NCBI GenBank assembly: GCA_963777095.1
Contig: CAVZOY010000004.1
Coordinates: 124,001-188,000 of the forward strand
Length of the DNA stretch: 64,000 nt
From: CAVZOY01 sp963777095
Lineage (GTDB): Bacteria > Actinomycetota > Actinomycetes > Mycobacteriales > Geodermatophilaceae
Direction: 5' to 3'
Shown: positions 39,692 to 51,785 of the stretch, in pieces
How positions within the stretch are numbered: position 1 is the first letter of the stretch
How the letters are laid out: the number at the start of each line of letters is the position of its first letter
Translations under genes and position numbers: made by a program
Notes under the pieces: generated by a model
Database searches by the model: none
What the model saw: only the letters and a program-made list of their open reading frames with translations
What the model was told of the DNA's origin: nothing

Positions 39692-40531
39692 GTGCGACTT
39701 CCCGCCCGCCGAACCGACGACGCCGACGTCATCCGTGCCCGGCTCCGGGCCCTCCTCGCCGAGGGCGCCCGTCCCGGCTGGGTCCCCGACGAGCCGGTGG
39801 TCGAAGACGACGACTCCGAGGACGGCCAGGACCACGAGGACCGGGTCGACGACGCTCCGGGTGCGGGTCGGCACCGGGCGCCCGCCCCGGCCGTGCGCCT
39901 CGATCCGGGGCGACCCGGCGCCCGGGCGCTGTGGGCGTCCGCCGCTGCCGCCGTCGTCCTGCTGCTGCTCTGGACGTGGCTGCAGCGGCCGGCGTCCGAG
40001 CCGGTCCCGGTCGGGTCGACAGGGCAGCTCGAGGAGACCACCGAGCCGACGCCGTCACCGACGGCCGTCGTCGCTCCGCCCGTCGGCGAGGTGGCCGACA
40101 CCTCCGCCACAGTGGTCGTCTCGGTCGTCGGTCTGGTGGCCGAACCGGGACTGGTCACACTGGCCTCCGGCTCACGGGTCGCCGACGCGATCGAGGCCGC
40201 CGGAGGGCTGCTCCCGAAGGCCGACCCCGCCTCGGTCAACCTCGCGGCCGTGGTGGCCGACGGCCAGCAGGTGGCGGTGGGTGTTCCTGCGGCGGCCGGC
40301 GCACCGGCTCCCGGGACGGCCGCTCCGTCCGCGGGTGGCGCGGCCGTGGACCTGAACGCTGCCGACGTCGCCGCGCTCGACGCGCTGCCCGGGATCGGCC
40401 CCGTGCTGGCCCAGCGGATCGTCGACCACCGCACGCAGCACGGGCCGTTCCGGCAGGTGGACGACCTGCTCGACGTCGCCGGGATCGGGCCGACCATCCT
40501 CGACCAGCTGGCCGGGGTGGTGACCGTGTGA
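39692..40531 (+). CDS. comEA: Competence protein ComEA
   Basis: DNA-binding protein of the uptake machinery, 279 residues. One membrane helix (about residues 79-97) anchors it, followed by an SLBB-like domain (VSVVGLVAEPGLVTLASGSRV) and a C-terminal double helix-hairpin-helix (LNAADVAALDALPGIGPVLA). The long cytoplasmic N-terminus is acidic. GTG 39692 has TAGCGT six bases upstream. Overlaps comEC by four bases. Confidence 0.92.
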   Translation: MRLPARRTDDADVIRARLRALLAEGARPGWVPDEPVVEDDDSEDGQDHEDRVDDAPGAGRHRAPAPAVRLDPGRPGARALWASAAAAVVLLLLWTWLQRPASEPVPVGSTGQLEETTEPTPSPTAVVAPPVGEVADTSATVVVSVVGLVAEPGLVTLASGSRVADAIEAAGGLLPKADPASVNLAAVVADGQQVAVGVPAAAGAPAPGTAAPSAGGAAVDLNAADVAALDALPGIGPVLAQRIVDHRTQHGPFRQVDDLLDVAGIGPTILDQLAGVVTV

Positions 40532-42899
40532 GCCGCACCGATGTCGTCGCGACCGAGGAGTGGCGCCGGCTCACCTGGGTCGACCTGCGCCTGGTGCCGG
40601 CGGCCGCCTGCCTGTGGGCGGGAACGCTCGCCGCTCCGTGGCTGTCCCCGGCGCTGCTGCTCGCCGCCGCCGGGGTGTGCGCGGTGCTCGCCGCCGCGGT
40701 CGCTCGTGCGACGAGCGGTCCGATGGCGGCCGTGGCTCTCGCTGTCCTGGCCGGCGCGGCCGTGGGGGCGGCCACGGGTGCCGTGCACGGCTGGCAACGC
40801 GAGACGTCGCCGCTGCGGTCGCCGGAGGTGATGGGCCGCTCGGCGGACGTCCTGCTCGAGCTGGACGGGGACCTGCGGGCGCTCGGTGGCGGCGCGGTGC
40901 CGCGGGGAGTGGCCGACGCGACGGTGGTGGGGCTCGTCGAGGTGCATGGCATCCGCGAGGTCCGAGCGCCCGTGCTGCTCTTCGCCCCGGTGGACGGCTG
41001 GCGCGAGCTGCTCCCTGGGCAGCGGGTGCGGGCCCGGGTGTCGATCGCCGAGCCCCGGCGAGGTGACACGGTCGTCGCCGTCGTGTCGGCCCGCGACCCG
41101 CCGGCCGCGGTGGCGGCGCCGGCCTGGTGGCAGGCGGCCGCCGGGGAGGTGCGCGGGGCGCTGGCCGAGTCGGCGGCCCGGGTGCTGCCACCGCGGCCCG
41201 CCGGACTGCTGCCCGGTCTCGTCGTGGGCGACACGAGCCGGGCCGATCCCGTCCTCGAGGAGGACTTCCGGAACGCCGGCCTCGCGCACCTGACGGCGGT
41301 GTCCGGCGCCAATGTCGCGATCCTGCTGGCCGCGGTGCTGTGGCCGCTCCGCCGGCGTGCGGTCGACCGCCGGGTGCAGGTGGCCGTGGCGCTGCTGGGA
41401 CTCGTCGGCTTCGTCGTCCTGGCCCGGCCGTCGGCCAGCGTCCTGCGGGCCGCAGCCATGGGTGCGGTGACGCTGTGGGCCCTCGCGAGCGGGCCGACCG
41501 CGCGCCGCGGTCCCGGCACTCGCGGCGGCCGCGATCGTCCTGCTGGTCGTCCAGCCGGATCTGGCGCGCGATCCGGGGTTCGCGTTGTCGGTCGTGGCGA
41601 CGGCGGCGATCGTGCTGCTCGCACCGGGATGGTCGCGGCGGCTCCGCGAGCGGGGGTGGCCCGCACCCGTGGCGGACGCGCTCGCCGTCAGCGCCGCCGC
41701 GGGCCTCGCCACCGCGCCGATCGTCGCCGGGATCAGCGGATCCGTGAGCCTGGTGTCGCTGCCGGCCAACCTGCTGGCCGCGCCGGCGGTACCGGCGGCC
41801 ACCGTGCTCGGCCTCGGCGCCGCGGCGCTGGCGCCGGTGTGGCCCGGGGCGGCGGACCTCCTGGTGTGGGTCGCCGGGTGGCCGGTGCGCTGGCTCGTCC
41901 TGGTCGCCGAGCGCGCGGCCGGACTGCCGGACGCGGCGGTGGCCTGGCCGGCCGGCACCGGAGGGGCGATCGTCCTGGGTGTCCTGCTGCTGATGGCGGT
42001 CGCGGTGCTGTGGCGCTTCCGTCGCGTACGCGCCGTCGGTCTGGTCGTGCTCGTCGCGGTCGTCCTCGTCGGCTGGCCGCTGCGCCAGGCGACCCGGGGC
42101 TGGCCCGCCGCCGACACGGTCGTGGTGGCCTGCGACGTCGGTCAGGGTGATGCGCTGGTCATCCCGACCTCGCCCGGTGCCGGCGTGCTCGTGGACGCCG
42201 GACCCGAGGTCGGCCCGGTCGACCGCTGCCTGGACCGCCTCGGCATCGACGAACTCCCGCTCGTGCTGCTCAGCCACCTCGACGCCGACCACGTGGGCGG
42301 TCTCGCGGGCGCGCTGACCGGCCGAGAGGTCGGTGTCGTCGCGACCGGCCCGCTCGCGCCCGACGACGACAGGTCGGCCAGCGCTCGACGGGGTCCTGCG
42401 TCGCACCGCGGGCACCCGCTCCCTGCTCGCGGCCGGCGACCGGCTGCGCGTGGGGGAGGCGCTGTTCGAGGTCCTCGCGCCGGCTCCCGACCGGGCCCTC
42501 GCCGGCACCGAGCCCAACGACCTGTCGCTGGTCGTCCGGGTGACGGTCCGCAACCTCCGGGTGCTGCTGACCGGCGACCTCGGCGGCGAGGCCGAGAGCC
42601 GCCTCGTCCGGTCCGGCATCGACCTGACCGCCGACGTCCTCAAGGTCCCCCACCACGGCAGCGCCGACGCCGATCCGGAGTTCCTCGCCGCCACCCGGGC
42701 ACGGGTCGCCCTGATCTCCGTCGGCGCCGACAACACCTACGGGCACCCGGCGCCCCGGCTGCTGAAGGAGCTCGCCGACGCCCGCATGCGCGTCCACCGG
42801 ACCGACCGGCAGGGCGACCTCGCGATCACCGGCAGCGCCGACGAGTGGGCGGTCGTCGCCCGCGTCAGTGGAAGCGCCGGGACCGTCGGTCGCCCGTGA
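40528..42899 (+). CDS. comEC: ComEC/Rec2 DNA uptake channel (two frameshifts)
   Basis: Membrane channel that passes single-stranded DNA during uptake. About 790 residues if repaired. N-terminal hydrophobic segments, the competence core (GLAHLTAVSGANVAILLA), then the beta-lactamase-like nuclease domain with HLDADHVGG, VPHHGS and DNTYGHP. Shifts lie around 41505-41580 and near 42372 (AGCGCTCGAC for expected AGCGTCGAC). Whether this organism is naturally transformable is unknown. Operon with comEA. Confidence 0.9.
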
Positions 42900-42911
42900 C
42901 ACGATGCGGAC

Positions 42912-43913
42912 GTGACCGCAGCCCCCGTCGAACCGACCTCCCGGCTGCGCGTGGTCACGGGGGAGGAGGAGCTCCTCCGGGCGCGCGCCGTGGCCGCCGT
43001 GCGCGCCGCGGTGACCGCGCACCACCCCGACATCGAGGAGCACGAGCTGATCGCGCTCGGCCTCCCCGTCGGAAATGTCGCCGACGTGCTGGCACCCTCG
43101 CTGTTCGGCGGGCACCGGCTGGTCGTCGTCCAGGGCGCGCACGAGGCGGCGGGCGCGCTCGCCGACGTCCTGGTCGCCTACGCCAAGGACCCGGATCCCG
43201 ACATCACGCTCGTGCTGGTCCACGGCGGCGGCAAGCGCAACGAGGCACTGCTCAAGGCGTACCGCGCGGCCGGTGCCGCGGTCGACGAGTGCCCGAAGCT
43301 GCGTGCGGGCGAGCGGGTCGGGTTCGTGCGCAACGAGGTGCGCACATTCGGCGGCCGGATCTCCCCGGACGCCGTCACGGCCCTGATCGAGGCGGTCGGC
43401 AACGACCTGCGCGACCTGTCGGCGGCCGCGGCGCAGCTGGTGTCGGACTTCGGCGGCACCATCGACGCCGCCGCCGTCGCGCGCTTCCACCGAGGGCAGG
43501 CCGAGGTCACCGGGTTCGACGTCGCCGAGGCGGTGATGGTCGGTGACACGGCGGGCGCGGTCGAGACGCTGCGCTGGGCCCTGCAACGGGGCGTGGCCGC
43601 GGTGCTCATCGCCGACGCGATCGCCGACGGCGTCCGCACGGCGGCGCGGGTCACGTCGCTGAACACCAGCCGCACCGCCGACCTGATGCGGGCGCTGAAG
43701 ATGCCCGGCTGGAAGGTCGAGAAGGCGCAGCGCCACGCCCGCGGCTGGAGCATCGACGGCCTCCAGCTGGCGTTGCGTGAGGCCGCCGACCTCAACGCCG
43801 ACGTGAAGGGCGTCGCGGCCAGCGCCGACTACGCCCTCGAGCGGGCCGTCCGGCGGATCCTGGCCATCCGCGCCGAGACCGGCCGCGGCAGCCGGGTGCG
43901 CGCCGGCCGCTGA
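42912..43913 (+). CDS. holA: DNA polymerase III subunit delta
   Basis: Clamp-loader subunit, 333 residues. The N-terminus RLRVVTGEEELLRARAV and the C-terminal helical domain (KMPGWKVEKAQRHARGWS) match HolA. GTG 42912 lies six bases after CACGAT, again lacking a ribosome binding site. Convergent with rpsT, the usual neighbour. Confidence 0.93.
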   Translation: MTAAPVEPTSRLRVVTGEEELLRARAVAAVRAAVTAHHPDIEEHELIALGLPVGNVADVLAPSLFGGHRLVVVQGAHEAAGALADVLVAYAKDPDPDITLVLVHGGGKRNEALLKAYRAAGAAVDECPKLRAGERVGFVRNEVRTFGGRISPDAVTALIEAVGNDLRDLSAAAAQLVSDFGGTIDAAAVARFHRGQAEVTGFDVAEAVMVGDTAGAVETLRWALQRGVAAVLIADAIADGVRTAARVTSLNTSRTADLMRALKMPGWKVEKAQRHARGWSIDGLQLALREAADLNADVKGVAASADYALERAVRRILAIRAETGRGSRVRAGR

Positions 43914-43950
43914 CGGCGGTCACCCGACGCAGCAGTTCCAGAGACGCATC

Positions 43951-43981
43951 GAGCCCCCGTCCCGCGAGGGGACGAGGGCTC
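43951..43981. terminator. Bidirectional hairpin between holA and rpsT
   Basis: A stem of about 13 pairs (43951-43963 with 43968-43981, one mismatch) around GCGA, midway between two convergent stops. It can fold in either transcript, so it likely ends both. Confidence 0.75.
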
Positions 43982-44001
43982 GGACGCGTTCGAGCGGGAG
44001 C

Positions 44002-44268
44002 TCAGCCGGCGATGTCGGCGAGCTTCTTGGCCATGCCCGACTTGCGGTTGGCGGCCTGGTTCTTGTGGATGACGCCCTTGCTGGCGGCCTTGTCCAGCGC
44101 CTGGCTGGCGGTCTGCAGGGCGGTGGCCGCCGCAGCGGCGTCCCCGGCGTCGGCCGCGGAGCGGAACCGGCGGACCGCCGTCTTCAGGCCGGACTTGACC
44201 GCGACGTTGCGCTGACGCGCCTTCTCGTTGGTCTTGATCCGCTTGATCTGGGACTTGATGTTCGCCAC
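44002..44268 (-). CDS. rpsT: 30S ribosomal protein S20
   Basis: 88 residues, normal. VANIKSQIKRIKTNEKARQRN opening and HKNQAANRKSGMAKKL close are diagnostic. GTG 44268 has GAGGCTC nearby. Divergent from lepA. Confidence 0.96.
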   Translation of the reverse strand: MANIKSQIKRIKTNEKARQRNVAVKSGLKTAVRRFRSAADAGDAAAAATALQTASQALDKAASKGVIHKNQAANRKSGMAKKLADIAG

Positions 44269-44504
44269 GCGTGAGCCTCGGGTGTCTCGCAGGAGGGAGT
44301 TCTTCTGACAGTGCGTCCGAGCGCGAGGCGGAGTGCCACTGCGCACACGGACCGGCCTGCCAAGATACCAGCGCGGGGAGCCCGACCCCAACCCGGCCCG
44401 AGGTGGCGCTCGGCACGCGAGGTGTACCGCCGAGATGCGCCCGGCGGCGCCGGTCGTCCCGCCGCGCCCGGCGCGGCAGCGCGGCATGGGACGATGGCGG
44501 CACT

Positions 44505-46345
<1,841 letters not shown>

Positions 46346-46349
<4 letters not shown>

Positions 46350-47006
46350 CCGGCCGGATCCTGGCGGTCTGCGTCGCTGGCGCAGGTCTGCTCGACATCC
46401 CCGGGCGGGGTCCCACGCGCAGCGCCATCGACAAGCAGCCGGTCGAGGGCCGGGTCGCCGTCGCCCGGCTCGGCCTGGCCGGCGACGTCCAGGTCAACAA
46501 GAAGTTCCACGGCGGCGAGGGGCAGGCGCGTCTACGCCTACGCCCAGGAGGACGCCGACCACTGGTCGGCCGAGCTCGACCGTCGACGCTGCCGCCCGGC
46601 AGGTTCGGCGAGAACCTGCGGACGGCGGGGCTCGACCTCACCGGCGCCGTGCTCGGCGAGCGCTGGCGGGTGGGGACGGCGCTGCTCGAGGTCACCGCCC
46701 CCCGGACGCCGTGCGCGAAGTTCCAGGCGTACTGGGGTGTGCCGCAGCTGATCAAGCGCTTCACCGCGCACGGCGCGAGTGGCGCCTATCTCCGCGTGAT
46801 CGAGACCGGTGAACTCGGCGCCGGCGACGCGGTCGAGATCGTCTCGCGGCCCGACCACGGCGTCACGCTCGGGCCTCGCCTTCCGCGCCTTCACCACCGA
46901 GCGGGCCCGGCTGGCCGAGCTCGCGCCGGTGCTCGACGTGCTGCCGGAACGGGACCGCCCCAAGGTCACCGATGCGGTGGACGCCCGGGCCGGCGCGACC
47001 GCCTGA
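46346..47006 (+). CDS. MOSC domain protein (three frameshifts)
   Basis: About 218 residues. MOSC domains carry sulphur for molybdenum-cofactor enzymes or act in detoxifying reductions (YiiM type). Recognisable blocks in turn: QVNKKFHGGEGQ, VYAYAQEDADHWSAEL, PPGRFGENLRTAGLDL, TPCAKFQAYW (the conserved Cys) and GLAFRAFTTERARLAEL. Shifts fall near 46529, 46582 and 46870. GTG 46346 overlaps the lepA stop. The blocks are all conserved, so error is likely. Confidence 0.82.
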
Positions 47007-47068
47007 CCTCGTCCGCGCGCTACTGTCCGCGCGGAGCCGGGACCGCCCCGGTGCTCGGGAGGCCGTCC

Positions 47069-47767
47069 ATGCCGCAGCGCCGCGGAGGCATCGCGGCGCT
47101 CGCCGTCGCGGTCGGCGCTGCCACTGGTCGGCTGCAGCGGAGAGCCCGAGGAGTCGCCGACGGACCTGCTCGCCCGGGCCAAGACGACGCTGGACGACGC
47201 CTCGAGCGTGCACTTCACCCTCGACACCGCCGAGGAGCCCGACGCGACGACCGGCCTGCTCGGGTGGCGACGGCGACCTGCTGCGGCCCGCCTCCTTCCA
47301 GGGCACGCTCCAGGTCCTGGTCGCCGGCAGCCGGGTCGAGGTCGAGGTCGTCTCCGTCGACGGCACCGTCTACGCGCAGCTGCCCTTCACCGCCGGCTTC
47401 AGCGTCGTCGAGCCGGCGGACTTCGGCATCGGCGACCCGGCGGCTCTGCTCGACCCGGAGTCCGGCATCTCCCAGCTGCTCGAGGCCGTGGAGGACCCGC
47501 GGCTCGGCGAGGAGCGCCGGGTCGGCGGCGAGGTGGTCCGCGAGGTGACCGGCCGGATCCCGGGCGACCTGGTCGAGCAGCTGCTCACCAGCCAGGACCC
47601 CGAGCAGCCCGTCGACGCGACGTTCGCCATCACCGTCGAGGGCGCCGAACTGCGCCGCGCCGAGCTGACCGGACCGTTCTTCACGGCCGAGGACGACGCC
47701 ACGTACGTCGTCGAGTCTCAGCGACTTCGGGGCCGATGTCGAGATCAGCGCGCCGCCCACGGACTGA
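47069..47767 (+). CDS. LppX/LprG-type lipoprotein (three frameshifts)
   Basis: About 232 residues. In Mycobacterium, LprG binds triacylated lipids and works with an MFS exporter (P55) encoded next to it; the same pairing is seen here. After repair near 47120 the signal reads to a lipobox near VGCSGEPEE; later blocks DLLARAKTTLDDASSVHFTL, FQGTLQVLVAGSRVEVEVVS and VREVTGRIPGDLV fit the LppX_LprAFG family. Shifts near 47120, 47265 and 47717. Its end overlaps the MFS start by 32 bases. Confidence 0.78.
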
Positions 47768-49472
47768 GCCGGCCGCGGGCGTCCCGTCCGGCGTCCCCGG
47801 GCTGCCGGTCGTCGCCCTCGCGACCCTGGCCGTCCTCGTCACCGCGGCCGACACCTACGTCGTCGTCCTGGCGCTGCCCGACATCCTGACCGGCGTCGGC
47901 GTCCGGCTCGACGAGCTGCAGCGGGCGACGCCGATCGTCGGCGGCTTCCTGCTCGGGTACACCGCCACGCTGCCGCTGCTCGGCAGGCTGGCGGACCTCC
48001 GTGGCCGGGTGCCCGTGCTGATCGGCTGCCTGCTGCGTCTTCGCGCTCGGCTCGCTGCTCACCGCGACCGCCGACTCGCTCGGACCCGCCGTGGTCGGCC
48101 GCGGGCTGCAGGGCGTCGGCGCGGGCGGTCTGGTGCCCGCGACGCTCGCGCTCGTGGCCGACCGGTGGCCGCCCGAGCGCCGCGCGGTGCCGCTCGGCGT
48201 CGTCGGCGCGGTGCAGGAGGCCGGGGCGGTGCTCGGCCCGCTCCTCGGCGCCGCCGTCCTGGCCGTCTCCGACTGGCGGGCCATCTTCTGGCTCAACCTG
48301 CTGCTCGGGGTGGGCCTGGCCGCCGGCGTCGCGTCCGGCGCCCGCCGGCGTCCGGACCCGGTCGGGCTGGTCCTCGTCGCCCTCGCCGCCGGTGCCGTGG
48401 CGCTCCTGCTGGCCGAACCGGCCGCCCTCGCCGAGGACGTCACCGTCGGGCTGCTCTGGGTGCCGCTGGTCGGGGTCCTCGACGATGACCACGCCGCTGG
48501 CCGTCGGAGCCGTGCTCGCCGGTCTCGCGGCCGTGGCGCGCGCGCTGACCCACCCGGCCGGCGCCGTCCTGCCGCTCCGGGGCATGCGCCGGCTCGTCGC
48601 GGACGTCGACGTGCTCGGCTCGCTGCTCGTCGTCGTGTCCCTGGGCGCGTTCGTCTGGGCGTTCGCCGCCGCCGACCCGGCCACGCAGGTGGTCGCGCAC
48701 GGCTGGCTGCTGCTGCCGCGTCGCCGCCGTCGCGGCGGGAGCGTTCGTCGATCCACGAGCGCCGCGCCGCCGCCCCGGTGCTGCCGCTGGCCGCGCTGCG
48801 GCCGACCGGCGCGTGGGGTGCCCTGCTGGTCAACCTGTTCGTCGGGGTGGCGCTGGTGGCCGCCCTGGTCGACGTGCCGCTGTTCGCCCGGGCGACCACG
48901 ACCCCGGGCGACCAGCTCGGCGCGGCGCTCGTGCTGCTGCGGCTGCTGATCGCCGTGCCGGTCGGGGCCGTGGCCGGGGGGTGGCTGTGCCGCGCCGGTG
49001 CCGCCACGGGTAGTCGCCGGCGGCGGGATGGCGCTCGCCGCCGTCTCCTTCGTCGCGATGACCGGCTGGGACGAGCGGTCGCTGGACGGGCCGGAGTCGA
49101 CGGTCGTCCTGGTCGCCGCCGGACTGGGCTTCGGCCTGGCGATCGCCCCGGTCAACGCCGTCCTGCTCGCGGTCACCCGGTCGGAGGTGCACGGCAACGG
49201 CGAGCGCGCTGGCCGTGGTGGCCCGCACGGTCGGCATGCTGGTCGGGCTGTCGCTGCTGACGGCGGTGGCGCTGCGCCGCTTCACCGCGGAGGTCGCCGC
49301 CATCGGCTCGCCGGTCGAGCTCTGCCCCGACTCCCCGGCCGACTGCGCGCCCTACGAGGCGGCCGCCGAGGCGGCGGTGCTCAGCCAGCTGCACACGGTC
49401 TTCGCCGGCGCCGCGATCGCCGCCGCGCTGGCCGCCGTGGCGGCGCTGGTGCTGCTCCGCGGAGCGCGGTCA
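47736..49472 (+). CDS. MFS transporter, P55-like (about five frameshifts)
   Basis: Multi-helix exporter of the 14-helix drug/lipid group. ATG 47736 opens with a short basic tail then VVALATLAVLVTAADTYVVVLALPDIL; motif A-like GRLADLRGRVPV and RGLQGVGAGGLVPATLAL follow, and later helices (LLVVVSLGAFVWAFAAAD, LLTAVALRRF) are clear. One-base shifts near 48037, 48483, 48719, 49011 and 49205 break the frame. The end is approximate: recognisable protein stops near 49470, where the convergent gene ends. Paired with the LprG-like lipoprotein, so lipid export is the leading guess. Confidence 0.78.
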
Positions 49473-50007
49473 GGACGCCAGCGCGAGCCTGATCTCCTCG
49501 CGCAGTGCCCCGGTGTCGACGCCGCGGTCGGCGAGCAGCCGTCATCGCCGGCCCTCGCCGTCGCGCAGCAGCCCCAGGGCGATGTGCCCGTCGCTGATGC
49601 TGCTGCGACTTCAGCGCCAGCGCCTCGCGCAGCGACAGCTCCAGCACCTTCTTGGCCCGCGGGCTGAAGGGCAGTGGCCGCGCCGCGCGCCGCCGGGGGA
49701 GGGGCGTCGAGGGCGCCCGGGCCGAAGCGGCCTCCACCGGCTGCCGGACGGCGTCCAGGTCGATCCCCAGCGACGTCGAGGGCGTCGGCGTCCAGCCCCT
49801 CGCCGGCGGACGCCGCGCGACCGCGGCCGCCACCGTCGTCGCGGGTCAGGCCGTGCCGGCCAGGACCGCGCCGGTCGGCGGTGTCCTGGTCCAGCAGTCC
49901 GAGGAGCAGGTGCTCGGTGCCGAGGCGGCGGCGAGTCAGCCGGCGGGCCTCCGCCTGGGCCTCGACCACGGTCTGCGCGGGCCTCGCGTGGTGAATCGCT
50001 CGAACAT
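49470..50007 (-). CDS. Clp N-terminal domain protein (several frameshifts)
   Basis: About 178 residues. It carries two Clp-N repeats as in ClpC but lacks the ATPase: MFERFTTR, EAQAEARRLTRRRLGTEHLLLGLL, LPFSPRAKKVLELSLREAL and LLADRG...LREEIRLAL. Several one-base shifts between 49500 and 49990 break it. It lies directly after a small HTH gene, a recurring actinobacterial pair. It might act as an adaptor or decoy for Clp substrates or anti-adaptors; that is inference. Confidence 0.7.
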
Positions 50008-50009
50008 CG

Positions 50010-50243
50010 TCAGTCCTTCCGTCGCAGCGGCCCGCGGCCGCTCGCGTACTTCTTGTGGACCGCCTGCCGCGTGATCCCGAGCTGCTGGGCGATCTGCTCC
50101 CACGTCCAGCCCGAGTCCCGGGCGTTCTGGACCTGCAGGCCCTCGAGCCGTTCGACGAGGACCCGCAGCGAACGCACCGCGCGGAGCCCGACGGAGGGGT
50201 CCTTGCTGCTGGCGGCGGTGGCCACCTGTGCCGTGTCGGCCAT
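50010..50243 (-). CDS. Small helix-turn-helix regulator
   Basis: 77 residues. The C-terminal half (DSGWTWEQIAQQLGITRQAVHKKYAS) is a clear helix-turn-helix. Start M at 50243 is preferred over an upstream in-frame one because a promoter/operator region lies between. It is followed within three bases by the Clp-N protein gene; the two probably form an operon autoregulated through the palindrome at 50272. Confidence 0.82.
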   Translation of the reverse strand: MADTAQVATAASSKDPSVGLRAVRSLRVLVERLEGLQVQNARDSGWTWEQIAQQLGITRQAVHKKYASGRGPLRRKD

Positions 50244-50250
50244 GGCTGTC

Positions 50251-50291
50251 AACCTAGGTTGCTTCCTGGCCGTGTCAACTGTCGTTGACAC
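50251..50291. promoter_or_regulatory. Palindromic operator region of the HTH/Clp-N operon
   Basis: Two dyads lie directly upstream of the HTH gene: AACCTAGGTT (50251-50260) and GTGTCAAC-TGTC-GTTGACAC (50272-50291, perfect 8-base arms). The second contains a TTGACA-like sequence on each strand. Position and symmetry fit binding by the dimeric regulator encoded just downstream. Confidence 0.55.
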
Positions 50292-50300
50292 TCGGGGGGA

Positions 50301-50762
50301 TCAGGCGACCGAGGCCGGCTCTCCGCCGGTCGCGCGGAGGAGGTCGTCGTAGGTGACGGAGAACATCGTGAAGTGGTCGCCGCCGCCGGCCCAGAGCAGC
50401 GGGTACGCGGCGAGATCGACGTCGACGACGGTCCGCAGGGGCGTCGGGTGGCCCACCGGCGCCACGCCCCCCACCTCCTGGCCGGTCGCCGCCAGGACGA
50501 ACTCCGGGGAGGCGCGCCGCACCCGCTGCGCGCCGACCAGGGCCGCGACCTTGCCGGTGTCGACGCGGTGCGCCCCGCTGGCGATCACGAGCAGCGGCGC
50601 GTCGTCGGCGGCGAACACGAGGCTGTTGGCGATCGCGCCCACCTCGCAGCCGAGCGCCCGCGCCGCCGCGGCGGCCGTCGGCACGGACTCGGCGAAGCGC
50701 CGCACGTCGGCGTCCACCCCGGCGTCGCGCAGCGCGGCGACCACCCGCTCGACCGCGCTCAC
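50301..50762 (-). CDS. YbaK/EbsC aminoacyl-tRNA deacylase family
   Basis: 153-residue protein of the YbaK/ProX editing family that hydrolyses misacylated tRNA (for example Cys- or Ala-tRNA-Pro). Typical parts: SLVFAADDAPLLVIASGAHRVD, the GGVAPVGHP loop and LWAGGGDHF near the end. GTG 50762 overlaps the end of the next gene by four bases. Which tRNA it edits cannot be told. Confidence 0.87.
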   Translation of the reverse strand: MSAVERVVAALRDAGVDADVRRFAESVPTAAAAARALGCEVGAIANSLVFAADDAPLLVIASGAHRVDTGKVAALVGAQRVRRASPEFVLAATGQEVGGVAPVGHPTPLRTVVDVDLAAYPLLWAGGGDHFTMFSVTYDDLLRATGGEPASVA

Positions 50763-51724
50763 AGCGTGAAGACGATCTTGCCGGCGGTCCGGCCCTCCAG
50801 CATGCGGGTGAAGCCGTCGCGCGCCTCGGAGAGCGGGAGCTCGACGTCGATCTGCGGCCGGACGCCGGTGACCCGGCACATCCCGATCAGCGACTCCAGC
50901 TCGGCGCGGGTGCCCATCGTCGAGCCGATCACCGAGAGCTGGGTGAAGAAGATGCGGTTGAGCTCGGCCTTCGGGCTGAACCCGCTGGTCGCCCCGGACG
51001 TCACGATGACGCCGCCGGGCTTGAGCGACTTGACGCTGTGCGACCAGGTGGCCTCGCCGACGGTCTCCATCACGCCGTCCACCCGCTCGGGCAGCCGGGC
51101 GCCGCTCTCGAACGCCTGGTCGGCGCCGAGTTCGAGCGCCGCCTGCCGCTTCTCCTCGCTGCGCCCGGTCACCCACATCCGGTAGCCGGCCGCCCGGCCG
51201 AGCGCGACGAGCGCCGTCGCCACCCCGCCGCTCGCGCCCTGCACCAGCACCGTCTGGCCGGGCCGCAGCCCGGATCGGACGAAGAGCATCCGGTAGGCGG
51301 TGAGCCAGGCGGTCGGCAGGCAGGCCGCCTCGGCGAACGACAGCTCCGCCGGCTTGGGCAGCAGGTTCCGCTTCGGGACGGCGACCCGCTCGGCGAAGGT
51401 GCCCTGGTAGATCTCGGAGAGCAGCGAGCGCTTGGGGTCGAGGGTCTCGTCACCGGTCCAGCCGGGGGAGGCGAGGACCGCGTGGACGACGACCTCGTTG
51501 CCGTCCTCGTCCAGGCCCGCGGCGTCGCAGCCGAGGGTCATCGGCATCCGCTCCTGGGGCAGGCCGACGCCGCGGAGGCTGAACAGGTCGTGGTGGTTGA
51601 GCGAGGCCGCCTTGACCTGCACCGTCGTCCAGCCGTCGGGCACCTCCGGCTCGGGTCGGTCGCCGATCTCGAGGACCGACAGCGGGTCGTCCGGGGCGGG
51701 GTTCGAGACGAAGACTGCCTGCAT
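50759..51724 (-). CDS. Zinc-type alcohol dehydrogenase-like / quinone oxidoreductase
   Basis: 321-residue NAD(P)-dependent enzyme of the medium-chain family. N-terminal GroES-like domain (VQVKAASLNHHDLFSLRGVG) and a Rossmann motif GASGGVATALVALG. The zinc ligands of true alcohol dehydrogenases are not evident, favouring a quinone-oxidoreductase type. M at 51724 is chosen as the conserved start (MQAVFVSNPAPDDPLS). Overlaps the YbaK gene by four bases. Confidence 0.88.
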   Translation of the reverse strand: MQAVFVSNPAPDDPLSVLEIGDRPEPEVPDGWTTVQVKAASLNHHDLFSLRGVGLPQERMPMTLGCDAAGLDEDGNEVVVHAVLASPGWTGDETLDPKRSLLSEIYQGTFAERVAVPKRNLLPKPAELSFAEAACLPTAWLTAYRMLFVRSGLRPGQTVLVQGASGGVATALVALGRAAGYRMWVTGRSEEKRQAALELGADQAFESGARLPERVDGVMETVGEATWSHSVKSLKPGGVIVTSGATSGFSPKAELNRIFFTQLSVIGSTMGTRAELESLIGMCRVTGVRPQIDVELPLSEARDGFTRMLEGRTAGKIVFTL

Positions 51725-51785
51725 GGCGGCCGACGCTACCGAGGGCCGGGGACGCGGCAACCGGTGCCCGGCGCTCGGGGCCTGG

